Position numbers and translations under genes: made by a program
The notes under the pieces: model-generated
Told to the model about the DNA's origin: nothing
Database searches by the model: none
The model's input: only the letters and a program-made list of their open reading frames with translations
Assembly: GCF_021483235.1 (NCBI RefSeq)
Contig: NZ_JAKEEC010000026.1
Span: forward strand, 1 to 61,101
DNA length: 61,101 nt
DNA from: Arthrobacter alkaliphilus
GTDB taxonomy: Bacteria > Actinomycetota > Actinomycetes > Actinomycetales > Micrococcaceae
Direction of reading: 5' to 3'
Shown: in pieces, positions 42,856 to 50,716 of the stretch
Layout of the letters: the number at the start of each line of letters is the position of its first letter
How positions within the stretch are numbered: position 1 is the stretch's first letter

Positions 42856-44178
42856 GTGACACCGAACACCAACCCTGCGCACATGCACGGCAAGCGCTTG
42901 ATATTTGCAACATCGGCATTGCTTGCCGCGGGGCTCACCCTCACCGCCTGCGGTGCCGGCACGAATGCCGGGTCCGGCAGCACAGTCCCCGCAGACACCG
43001 GAGCACCCGCGACCATCACCTTCATGGAGGCGATGTCGTCAGGCGCACAGAAGACCGCACTGGCCAAGATGACCAAAGACTTCATGGACAAGAACCCCAA
43101 CATCAAGGTCCAGTTGCAGGACCAGCCCGATTACGGGACCCTGCAGACGAAGATCAATGCCCAGACCGCGGCGGGGACACCCCCCACGATCGCGCAGGTG
43201 TACGGAAGCTGGGCCGATGAATTCGCGGCAAGCCAAGTAATCGTCCCCTTGGATGACTACGCGGCCAAGAGCGATCAGTATCAGAGCTTCTTCACCGGCA
43301 TCAAGAAGGACATGAAACTCGCCGACGGCAAAACCTGGATGTGGCCCTTCAACAAGTCCGTCGTGGTCCAGTACTTCAACCCCACCATGGTGCCGGCGGC
43401 GCCCAAGACCTGGGACGAGTTCGCCGCAACCGCGAAGGCAGCGTCGACAGGCAACACGGTTGCCCTGTCGATCGACCCGGGCAGTTCCTCGGGACCGGCC
43501 GGCGGCACGGCATTCTTTGAGATTCTGGCCGAATCGATGGGCGATCCCGTCTTCGCGGCCGACGGGACGCCGCAGTTCACCAAGGACGGCGCGGTCAAGG
43601 CAATGGACTATCTTGTCCGGATGAAGAAGGAAGGCTCCCTGGCGCTGGGGACCAACTACCCCGGCCAGGCCGCACTGGGCGGCGGCACCGGCGCGTTCGA
43701 TGTTTCCAGCGTGGCCAGCTACCCGTTCAACCTGAAGGCTGTGGGCGACAAATTCAAACTCGGCGTCGCGGCGCTGCCCTCAGGCCCCAAAGGTCCGGCC
43801 AACCAGCTCGCCGGCACCAACATCGCGCTCTTCTCCAAGAGCTCGGACGCCGAAAAGGCTGCAGCCTGGAAATACATGCAATTCCTGACTTCCCCCGAGG
43901 AAATGGCGTACTGGTCGGCCACGACCGGCTACCTGCCCGTCAGTAAGGACGCCATGGCCCAGCCGGCGTTCAAGGACTACGCTGCCAAGACCCCCTTCGT
44001 GACCGACGCCACCAACCAGCTTGACTCCGCCACTCCCCTGCCGCCGAAGTCCTGGGTCAACAAGGCCTCCGGCGCGCTGGCCCAGGCCATCCAGGCCGCC
44101 GTCAACGGGTCGACCAGTTCCCGGGATGCCCTGGCCGCCGCCCAGGACTCCGCCATGAAGGCCATGAAGGGTTCCTAG
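42856..44178 (+). CDS. Extracellular sugar-binding lipoprotein
   Basis: 440 residues, family 1 ABC solute-binding protein. Lipobox LTLTAC near residue 32. The mature sequence includes ITFMEAMSSGAQKTALAKM, PTIAQVYGSWADEFAAS, WMWPFNKSVVVQYFNPTMV and, later, TNIALFSKSSDAEKAAAWKYMQFLTSPEEMAYWS in parts, all typical of glycerol-3-phosphate- or multiple-sugar-binding proteins. Substrate not assigned. GTG start with AGGAGAACAAA upstream. Confidence 0.9.
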   Translation: MTPNTNPAHMHGKRLIFATSALLAAGLTLTACGAGTNAGSGSTVPADTGAPATITFMEAMSSGAQKTALAKMTKDFMDKNPNIKVQLQDQPDYGTLQTKINAQTAAGTPPTIAQVYGSWADEFAASQVIVPLDDYAAKSDQYQSFFTGIKKDMKLADGKTWMWPFNKSVVVQYFNPTMVPAAPKTWDEFAATAKAASTGNTVALSIDPGSSSGPAGGTAFFEILAESMGDPVFAADGTPQFTKDGAVKAMDYLVRMKKEGSLALGTNYPGQAALGGGTGAFDVSSVASYPFNLKAVGDKFKLGVAALPSGPKGPANQLAGTNIALFSKSSDAEKAAAWKYMQFLTSPEEMAYWSATTGYLPVSKDAMAQPAFKDYAAKTPFVTDATNQLDSATPLPPKSWVNKASGALAQAIQAAVNGSTSSRDALAAAQDSAMKAMKGS

Positions 44179-44186
44179 TAACAGCT

Positions 44187-45140
44187 GTGGAAACAAGAAC
44201 ATCCACCATGAGCCCCACCACGGGAACTCAAACGAATGCCCAGGCGATCCGCAGCGGCCGGCTCACCCGGCCGCTGCGGATCGCCGGGGGGCGGACATGG
44301 CGCACCCCAGGTAACCCCCACGGGCGGGTGGGGCGGCTGCTGCAGCCAGCTGCCGCCGTCGCCGTCGGACTCCTGTTTCTGATCCCCATCCTGTGGATGC
44401 TGATCACGAGCGTCGCCTCGGACGCGGACGTCTTCACCTTCCCGCCCAAGCTCTGGCCGGCCTGGGACTTTTCCAACTACGCCAAGGCTTGGGGCAAGAG
44501 CCCCTGGCTGACGTACTTCGGAAACACGGTCCTGATCGCAGGCAGCGTGGTCTTGTTGGTCCTGATCACCTCGCTCCTGGCGGGATTCGCGTTCGCCCTC
44601 ATGCGGTTCCGCGGCAAGGGGGTCCTCTTCCTGCTGGTCATGAGCGCCATGATGGTGCCCCAAACCGTGTTGCTCATACCCAATTTCATCATTGCCCAGA
44701 AGCTGGGATGGTACGACACCTACCTGATTCAGATCGTCCCCTGGGGCGCATCGGTCTTCGGGATCTTCCTGCTCCGGCAGTTTTTCCTCACACTGCCCAA
44801 GGAACTTTTTGAAGCAGCCGAAATGGATGGTGCCGGCCCGTTCCGGATGCTGTTCTCGGTGGCCGCGCCGCTTGCCGCGCCCAGCCTCGTCCTGGTGGCG
44901 CTGAACTCCTTCATGGGTTCCTGGAACGCATTCGTCTGGCCCTACATCATGACCAAATCCGACGCTGTCCGGCCCATAGAAGTAGGGCTTCAGGCCTTCT
45001 ACGGCACCGAGGGAACAGATTGGACAGGACTCTGCGCGGCGGTCTCCTTTACCACGCTGCCCATCATCGCGCTCTTCCTGTTCCTGCAAAAATATTTCGT
45101 CACCGGCGTCTACGGCACACAGGGCAGTGTCCGTGGCTGA
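44187..45140 (+). CDS. Carbohydrate ABC transporter permease (MalG-type)
   Basis: 317 residues, six helices, EAA loop FEAAEMDGAGPFRMLFSVAAP. It pairs with the permease at 41884. Its first 55 codons include an 18-bp perfect inverted repeat (44244-44284). Start is GTG at 44187 or ATG at 44208; neither has a strong ribosome site. The stop overlaps the start of the MBL gene by 14 bp, so the operon goes on. Confidence 0.87.
   Translation: METRTSTMSPTTGTQTNAQAIRSGRLTRPLRIAGGRTWRTPGNPHGRVGRLLQPAAAVAVGLLFLIPILWMLITSVASDADVFTFPPKLWPAWDFSNYAKAWGKSPWLTYFGNTVLIAGSVVLLVLITSLLAGFAFALMRFRGKGVLFLLVMSAMMVPQTVLLIPNFIIAQKLGWYDTYLIQIVPWGASVFGIFLLRQFFLTLPKELFEAAEMDGAGPFRMLFSVAAPLAAPSLVLVALNSFMGSWNAFVWPYIMTKSDAVRPIEVGLQAFYGTEGTDWTGLCAAVSFTTLPIIALFLFLQKYFVTGVYGTQGSVRG
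44244..44284. repeat. Perfect 18-bp inverted repeat in the permease 5' region
   Basis: GCGATCCGCAGCGGCCGG (44244-44261), loop CTCAC, then the exact reverse complement (44267-44284). It lies 66 bp after the stop of the binding-protein gene and inside the next coding frame. Such a stem can guard upstream mRNA from decay or slow translation. Confidence 0.9.
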
Positions 45141-46545
45141 CGAACCACAACACGATCAACACCCACGAACGGGGCCAGGCATGACAACAATTGAATTCTT
45201 TGGCGGGATCGGAGTGATCGGATCGTCCAAGATCATGGTCTCCACGCCCACCGCGCGCGTGCTCCTGGACATGGGCTTGGACATCCCGTCCGAGCAAGAC
45301 TTGTTCCGGGCCCCGGTGCGGGAACGCCCCGGGTTCGAACTGCGCGATCGCCTCGCCGTCGGGTATGCCCCCGCCATTCCCGGTGTCTATGACCCTGCCC
45401 AGCTGCACCCTGGCGCAGACCTGGGCCGACCCGACAACCGACAGACCGCCGTGTTCCTCTCCCATGCCCATCTGGACCACGACGGCGCCCTCGGCTTCCT
45501 CAGGCCCGACATCCCCGTGTACGCGCACCCCGACACGGTACTGCTCGAGGCGGCCATTGCCGTCTCCGGGACCGCAGGGCCCGGCAACCAGCCGGACTTG
45601 ACGCCCATCACAGGGACGGTCGCCATCGGGGACATCACCGTCGAAGCGGTTCCCGTTGACCACGACATCCCCGGGGCATGCGGATTCCTGGTCACGACAC
45701 CTGATGGAACGCTCGCGTACACCGGGGATTTGAACTTCCACCGCGACGGCGCGATGCGCAGCCGGGGCTTCGTGGACCGGGTCGCGGGGGTGGACATGCT
45801 GGTCACCGAAACAACCTTGCTCTCCTTCGATATGCCGGCCGACGCCATCGTCCAGGAACCCCGAAGCGAAGCAGACATACTCGATCTGGCCGCAGAAGCC
45901 ATGACGCGCGCGCCCGGGCTGGCCCTGGTAAGCATGTACGTCCGTGATGTGGACCGCGCCAAGCGCCTCATCGCCCATGCAAGCGCACACGGCCGGGTCC
46001 TGGTCTGGCCCGGGCAGTCCGCCGCACTGTTGCACCACTACGGGGTCGAGGGCGTCTTCACGTGGGACCATTCCCGCCCGCAGACCAGCGGCCATACGGA
46101 AGCGGTGGTGCGTGCCGAAGCGAGCGGACGGGGATCAATCCGGACCGTAAGCCTGGACGCCGTCCGTGCCCACCCGTCGTCGTACTTGGTCCAGCCCGAC
46201 GTCTCAGACGTACCCAGCCTCTTGGACCTCCCCCTCGCCTCGCCGCATCGGGGGCTAGGAACGTTCGTACCGTTCATCCACGCCCAAGGCGAGCCCTTGG
46301 GCCCGTTCATGGCCAACTGGCACACCTACCTGGAATGGCTCGACCTGCTTGACATCACCTTTGTCAGCATCGGCTCCACGGGCCATGCCACCGGTGAAGC
46401 GCTCCACAAGATGGTCGCGGACATCCACCCAGGCGTCGTCGTTCCCATCCACGGATTCAGGCCCGAAGCCCTCCAAGTGGACGTTCCCAGGCTCCTGCCC
46501 GAATACGGGGCCTCCTACACCCTTGACGGCCGCAAGCTCCCTTAA
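45127..46545 (+). CDS. MBL-fold metallo-hydrolase (RNase J/CPSF-like)
   Basis: 472 residues. Metal site HAHLDHDG (HxHxDH), GDLNFH Asp, further His in VPVDHDIPG and the late VPIHGFRPEALQ, which is shared with RNase J and CPSF-type nucleases. It lacks the RNase J C-terminal domain by length. Found with sugar-import genes, it may act on a small phosphorylated or lactone substrate rather than RNA (inference). GTG at 45127 overlaps the upstream permease; ATG at 45181 (MTTIEFFGG) is also possible. A hairpin follows its stop. Confidence 0.85.
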   Translation: MSVADEPQHDQHPRTGPGMTTIEFFGGIGVIGSSKIMVSTPTARVLLDMGLDIPSEQDLFRAPVRERPGFELRDRLAVGYAPAIPGVYDPAQLHPGADLGRPDNRQTAVFLSHAHLDHDGALGFLRPDIPVYAHPDTVLLEAAIAVSGTAGPGNQPDLTPITGTVAIGDITVEAVPVDHDIPGACGFLVTTPDGTLAYTGDLNFHRDGAMRSRGFVDRVAGVDMLVTETTLLSFDMPADAIVQEPRSEADILDLAAEAMTRAPGLALVSMYVRDVDRAKRLIAHASAHGRVLVWPGQSAALLHHYGVEGVFTWDHSRPQTSGHTEAVVRAEASGRGSIRTVSLDAVRAHPSSYLVQPDVSDVPSLLDLPLASPHRGLGTFVPFIHAQGEPLGPFMANWHTYLEWLDLLDITFVSIGSTGHATGEALHKMVADIHPGVVVPIHGFRPEALQVDVPRLLPEYGASYTLDGRKLP

Positions 46546-46558
46546 AGTCCTCAGCGAA

Positions 46559-46586
46559 GGAGCTCCGGCCAAGCGGCCGGAGCTCC
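46559..46586 (+). terminator. Perfect 12-bp hairpin between MBL and HAD genes
   Basis: GGAGCTCCGGCC (46559-46570), loop AAGC, GGCCGGAGCTCC (46575-46586). It has no T-run and the HAD gene starts only 35 bp later, so it may be a processing or attenuation hairpin rather than a full stop. Confidence 0.6.
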
Positions 46587-46620
46587 GGCGGCGCGTCACT
46601 CCAATGATCGAAAGTCTCCC

Positions 46621-47373
46621 ATGAATACCCTCCCGCCGGCTGTGGCCAGCGATGCCACCGTCTTTGACTCACCGTTGCCGCTGCTGGTTCTGGACTTCGA
46701 TGGCACCATTTGCCTCGGGGACGGACCCGTACACGCCTACGCCGAAGCCGCCGGCCGCAGGCTCCCGGCACCGACCAGCAGGACCTTGCTCAAGGCCTTG
46801 GACCGCTTCCTCAACAACGACACGGACGAACGGCGTTACCCTGACGGTTACGCCGCCGTCGCGGGCCTCTTCGGGCCCCACCTCCAGGCCGATCAGCTGA
46901 ATGCCGCCTTTACCGAAAGCCGCCAGCGCCTGGACGCGGGCGAGGTGGCAATATCAGCCCCACCCCGCCTCGCCGAATTCCTCCACGGCCTCGCAGGCCG
47001 TGCACTCCGGGTGGTCGTGACCAACGCTCCCGCGTCCGGCGTGAACGAAAGCCTCCATGCCCTCGGGCTCGGCGGCCATATCGATGCGGTCAGGGCGGAC
47101 GCCGGCAAACCCTCCGGTTTCAGTGGGCTGCTCCCCCAAATGCTCCGAAACCGCGCACCCCGTCGCGTGCTCAGCGTCGGCGACATTTGGGAAAACGACC
47201 TGCGGCTCCCCCATGAAGCCGGCTGCGCCACGGCGTACATCGATCGCCACAAGCACCCGAGCGGCCCGTCCACTCTTCGCGGCCCCGACTTCCCGTCCCT
47301 CTATCCAGCGATCCAGGCCTGGGTGGAGAACCCGGACAGATTTCAGGAAAGCGGTCGCACTAGCCCGGCCTAG
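46621..47373 (+). CDS. HAD family hydrolase
   Basis: 250 residues. Catalytic LVLDFDGTICLGDG (DxDGT nucleophile), the Ser/Thr of motif II in VVVTNAP, the Lys in ADAGKPSGF, and motif IV SVGDIWENDLRLPHEAG (Asp pair). Likely dephosphorylates a sugar phosphate or similar. It follows the MBL gene by 75 bp, separated by the hairpin, and ends before a 267-bp gap. Confidence 0.85.
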   Translation: MNTLPPAVASDATVFDSPLPLLVLDFDGTICLGDGPVHAYAEAAGRRLPAPTSRTLLKALDRFLNNDTDERRYPDGYAAVAGLFGPHLQADQLNAAFTESRQRLDAGEVAISAPPRLAEFLHGLAGRALRVVVTNAPASGVNESLHALGLGGHIDAVRADAGKPSGFSGLLPQMLRNRAPRRVLSVGDIWENDLRLPHEAGCATAYIDRHKHPSGPSTLRGPDFPSLYPAIQAWVENPDRFQESGRTSPA

Positions 47374-47382
47374 CAGAACCCG

Positions 47383-47397
47383 CCGAAATTGTTTCGG
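47383..47397. terminator. Weak inverted repeat after the HAD gene
   Basis: CCGAAA-TTG-TTTCGG, ten bases after the stop. A short stem with no U-run; possible weak terminator. Confidence 0.35.
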
Positions 47398-47420
47398 TCC
47401 GCTACCCCTCGACATACTTA

Positions 47421-47434
47421 CTAAGCTTGCTTAG
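47421..47434. promoter_or_regulatory. Palindrome upstream of the formaldehyde dehydrogenase operon
   Basis: CTAAGC-TT-GCTTAG is a perfect palindrome with two central bases, 207 bp before fdhA. It includes the AAGCTTGCTT also found next to the marR gene. It is probably a regulator site. The rest of the 267-bp gap (47374-47640) holds two hairpins and no clear gene. Confidence 0.5.
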
Positions 47435-47473
47435 CATTAACGGACGGTAGCTACCGATTTCGCAAAGGAGTGC

Positions 47474-47490
47474 GGCCGGGCTTCCCGGCC
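47474..47490. repeat. 7-bp hairpin in the fdhA upstream region
   Basis: GGCCGGG-CTT-CCCGGCC, about 150 bp upstream of fdhA and just after an AAAGGAG. Role unknown; possibly a leader structure. Confidence 0.4.
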
Positions 47491-47640
47491 GGCCACTTCA
47501 AATTCTCGGGCCTTAGTTGGAATTCAGAGGTCCCAAACGTATCCCATGCCCTAGCGGCTCACGCCCACCTACTTGGGTGACGTGCGCCCTGGACCATGCA
47601 TGCGCCTGGCCACAGGGTGGACATAGGAAGAGAGCGAACA

Positions 47641-48789
47641 ATGAAGGCAGTAGTTTACAAAGGACCGAACGACGTCAGCGTTGAGGAGATCCCCGACGCC
47701 AAAATTGAGCACCCCGCAGATGTGTTGGTGCGCATCACCTCAACGAACATTTGCGGTTCCGACCTCCACATGTACGAAGGCCGCACCAGCTTTGAACCCG
47801 GCCGCTCCTTCGGACATGAAAACCTGGGTGAGGTGGTGGAGACAGGCCCTGCCGTGAGCAAGGTCAAAGTGGGCGATCGAGTGGTACTGCCGTTCAACGT
47901 CGCCTGCGGATTCTGCAAAAACTGCGAACGTGGCTTCACCAACTACTGCTTGACGATGCAGCCTGAACCCAAGCTCGCCGGAGCCGCCTACGGCTTCGCG
48001 GACATGGGGCCATACCAAGGTGGACAAGCCGAATACCTGCGCGTGCCGTACGGGGACTTCAACTGCCTGCGCCTTGGCGAGGATGCGGCGGAGAAAGAAC
48101 TCGACTACGTCATGGTCGCGGACATTTTCCCCACGGGGTGGCATGCCACTGAACTGGCCGGGGTGTACCCGGGCGACTCTGTCGTGATTTACGGTGCAGG
48201 CCCCGTGGGGCTCATGGCGGCCTACTCGGCGATCATCAAAGGCGCCGGCAAAGTCATGGTCGTCGATCGCCAAAATGACCGGCTGAAGCTGGCCGAACAA
48301 ATCGGCGCCATTCCTGTCAACGATTCGGAAGTGGATCCTGTCGAATTCGTCAAGGACCAGACCATGGGCTTCGGCGCGGACCGGGGCTGCGAATGCGTGG
48401 GCTACCAGGCGCACGATCCCGGCGGAAACGAACAACCCAACATCACCCTGAACCGGCTGGTGGACTCCGTGCGCTTCGTCGGCGGCCTGGGCGTGGTAGG
48501 CGTGTTCCTGCCTCAAGACCCCGGCGCTCCCGACAAGCTCGCCAAGGAGGGCCAAGTGGCCTTCGACTACGGAAACTACTGGTTCAAAGGGCAGACCATG
48601 GGCTCCGGCCAGTGTCCCGTCAAGAAGTACAACCGGGCCCTGCGCGACCTCATCGCCGGCGGAAAGGCCAGTCCCTCTTTCATCGTCAGCCACGAGCTGC
48701 CGCTGGACGAGGCCCCTGAGGGCTACAGGAACTTCGACAGCCGCGAAGACGGCTGGACCAAAGTCGTCCTCCACCCGGCCGGGGTCTGA
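47641..48789 (+). CDS. fdhA: Glutathione-independent formaldehyde dehydrogenase-type zinc alcohol dehydrogenase
   Basis: 382 residues. Medium-chain dehydrogenase: catalytic zinc Cys in STNICGSDLHMYEG and His in GRSFGHENLGEV; the second metal cluster at CGFCKNCERGFTNYC; NAD loop VVIYGAGPVGLMAAYSA; and the long insert VGYQAHDPGGNEQPNITLNRLVD (in parts) is typical of FdhA-type enzymes that bind NAD tightly. Substrate may be formaldehyde or another aldehyde. GGAAGAGAGCGAACA precedes the ATG. First gene of the fdhA/ADH/hypothetical operon. Confidence 0.88.
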   Translation: MKAVVYKGPNDVSVEEIPDAKIEHPADVLVRITSTNICGSDLHMYEGRTSFEPGRSFGHENLGEVVETGPAVSKVKVGDRVVLPFNVACGFCKNCERGFTNYCLTMQPEPKLAGAAYGFADMGPYQGGQAEYLRVPYGDFNCLRLGEDAAEKELDYVMVADIFPTGWHATELAGVYPGDSVVIYGAGPVGLMAAYSAIIKGAGKVMVVDRQNDRLKLAEQIGAIPVNDSEVDPVEFVKDQTMGFGADRGCECVGYQAHDPGGNEQPNITLNRLVDSVRFVGGLGVVGVFLPQDPGAPDKLAKEGQVAFDYGNYWFKGQTMGSGQCPVKKYNRALRDLIAGGKASPSFIVSHELPLDEAPEGYRNFDSREDGWTKVVLHPAGV

Positions 48790-48816
48790 GAGAGTTCCGG
48801 AGAGGACGTAGCGCTG

Positions 48817-49965
48817 ATGCGAGCGATGGTTTACCGCGGCCCGTACAAGGTACGGGTCGAAGAGAAAGACATTCCGAAGATCGAGCACCCGAACGACGCG
48901 ATCGTAAGGGTGAGCAGAGGGGCCATTTGCGGCTCCGACCTGCACCTTTACCACGGCATGATGCCGGATACCCGCGTGGGAATGACATTCGGTCACGAGT
49001 TCGTGGGGACCGTGCACGACGTGGGCTCATCAGTGCAGAATCTGGCGGTCGGCGACCGGGTGATGGTGCCGTTCAACGTCTACTGCGGCTCCTGTTATTT
49101 CTGCGCCCGCGGCCTGTACTCCAACTGCCACAACGTCAACCCCAATGCGACGGCGGTGGGCGGCATCTACGGCTACTCCCACACGTGCGGAGGGTACGAC
49201 GGCGGGCAGGCGGAATTCGTGCGGGTTCCCTTTGCGGACGTGGGGCCGTCAAAGATTCCGGACTGGATGGACGAGGAGGACGCGGTGCTGCTCACCGACG
49301 CCTGCCCCACCGGGTACTTCGGCGCCCAGCTCGGGGATATCGTTGAAGGCGACACCGTGGTGGTGTTCGGCGCCGGCCCGGTGGGTTTGTTCGCAGCCAA
49401 GTCCGCATGGCTGATGGGGGCCGGACGGGTGATCGTGATCGACCATCTGGAGTACCGGCTGGAGAAGGCGCGGTCCTTCGCTCACGCCGAGACGTTCAAC
49501 TTCACGGACTACAAAGACATCGTTGTGCAGCTGAAGAAGGAAACCGACTATCTGGGCGCCGACGTCGTCATTGACGCCGTCGGCGCCGAGGCTGACGGCA
49601 ACTTCCTCCAGCACGTCACCGCTTCGAAGCTCAAATTGCAGGGCGGCTCCCCCATCGCCCTCAACTGGGCCATCGATTCCGTTCGCAAGGGCGGCACGGT
49701 ATCCGTCGTCGGGGCGTACGGACCCATCTTCAGCGCCGTGAAGTTTGGCGACGCGATGAACAAAGGCCTGACCATGCGGATGAACCAATGCCCGGTCAAG
49801 CGGCAGTGGCCGCGCCTGTTCGAGCACATCCGTAACGGCTACCTGAAACCCAGCGACATCGTCACCCACCGCATTCCGCTGGAACACATCGCGGAGGGAT
49901 ACCACATCTTCTCCGCAAAACTGGACAATATCATCAAGCCGCTGGTTGTTGCCGGCCAGTCCTGA
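48817..49965 (+). CDS. Zinc-dependent alcohol dehydrogenase
   Basis: 382 residues, a paralogue-like neighbour of fdhA with less insert. Zinc Cys in GAICGSDLHLYHGMM, His in MTFGHEFVG, structural cluster CGSCYFCARGLYSNC, and NAD loop VVVFGAGPVGLFAAKSA. Substrate unknown. It starts 27 bp after fdhA and is followed closely by a hypothetical gene, so all are one operon. Confidence 0.9.
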   Translation: MRAMVYRGPYKVRVEEKDIPKIEHPNDAIVRVSRGAICGSDLHLYHGMMPDTRVGMTFGHEFVGTVHDVGSSVQNLAVGDRVMVPFNVYCGSCYFCARGLYSNCHNVNPNATAVGGIYGYSHTCGGYDGGQAEFVRVPFADVGPSKIPDWMDEEDAVLLTDACPTGYFGAQLGDIVEGDTVVVFGAGPVGLFAAKSAWLMGAGRVIVIDHLEYRLEKARSFAHAETFNFTDYKDIVVQLKKETDYLGADVVIDAVGAEADGNFLQHVTASKLKLQGGSPIALNWAIDSVRKGGTVSVVGAYGPIFSAVKFGDAMNKGLTMRMNQCPVKRQWPRLFEHIRNGYLKPSDIVTHRIPLEHIAEGYHIFSAKLDNIIKPLVVAGQS

Positions 49966-49979
49966 AGGGAACGCGCATC

Positions 49980-50564
49980 ATGACTGAGACAGCCACGCCA
50001 TATATCGCCGGCAAACGCACACCAAAGAAGTCCGCGGATGACCTGCGGGCACAGATCCCGGGATGGGGCGCTGACCTCGACCCGGCCGACCGGCCCTCCT
50101 ACCCCCGGGAGCAACCCGGGATCGAAACAGGCGCGCATTGGGACTTTCCGGAACGCCAACCGGAGAAATGGCCCCGGGAACGATCCATCGAGCACGCCGT
50201 CCTGCCCCCGGTTTTCGGGACCTCCACCCCTCCGGCCGGGGTCTCGGGTGCCATCCGGAGATATGCCTACAAGTACAGTGAGGGCCGGGCGGCGCACTGG
50301 CTGTTGCTGGTCGCAGCCGACAGGGTGGACGCCTGGGAGCACCATCTGAAGTCCTTTGCGACTCTCCACCCCGACAACCCGTTCACCGAGACCGGGGTGG
50401 CCAGTGAGTTCCGCCGGCACGGCCTCAGCTCACGGTACGGGCAAAAACGCGCGGACGTGAACCACCAATGGATCGATCCGATTATCGTCGGAGGCCCTTG
50501 GATTCTGGCCGCCATAGGGATTGGAGCTGCATTCAAGGCACTGCGGAAGCAGCGTAGCGCCTGA
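49980..50564 (+). CDS. Hypothetical protein with one C-terminal membrane helix
   Basis: 194 residues. The N-terminal part is charged and proline-rich (PGWGADLDPADRPSYPREQ, HWDFPERQPEKWPRERS). The middle, VSGAIRRYAYKYSEGRAAHWLLLVAADRVDAWEHHL in parts, looks ordered. One membrane anchor, IIVGGPWILAAIGIGAAFKAL, is at the C-terminus. No known domain was recognised. It follows the ADH by 14 bp with GAAGGGA upstream, so it belongs to the operon and may be a membrane partner of the dehydrogenases. Confidence 0.7.
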   Translation: MTETATPYIAGKRTPKKSADDLRAQIPGWGADLDPADRPSYPREQPGIETGAHWDFPERQPEKWPRERSIEHAVLPPVFGTSTPPAGVSGAIRRYAYKYSEGRAAHWLLLVAADRVDAWEHHLKSFATLHPDNPFTETGVASEFRRHGLSSRYGQKRADVNHQWIDPIIVGGPWILAAIGIGAAFKALRKQRSA

Positions 50565-50671
50565 CAACAACCTGCCACGGGGGCGCAGGGTGTCACCGGC
50601 AATGTGCGTACCGGTGACACCCACCCGCGGCTTTAGACCCGCGCCGCGCGCCGAAGCCCAAGGAGGAAAAC

Positions 50672-50716
50672 GTGCAAAACAAATTCATGCCTGCCCTTTG
50701 CGGCAGCCCCCTGTGA
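50672..50716 (+). CDS. Leader peptide (14 residues) coupled to the downstream membrane protein
   Basis: A GTG at 50672 follows an excellent Shine-Dalgarno (AAGGAGGAAAAC, 50660-50671). It encodes VQNKFMPALCGSPL and stops at TGA 50714-50716. The stop overlaps the GTG start of the next gene (GTGA). That next gene lacks its own ribosome site, so translation coupling is the likely role. Confidence 0.55.
   Translation: MQNKFMPALCGSPL

Noticed and set aside
47467..47580. A 36-codon GTG-started frame after AAAGGAG in the gap before fdhA
   Set aside because: The start lies at the hairpin and the product has no recognisable feature; not supported enough to call.
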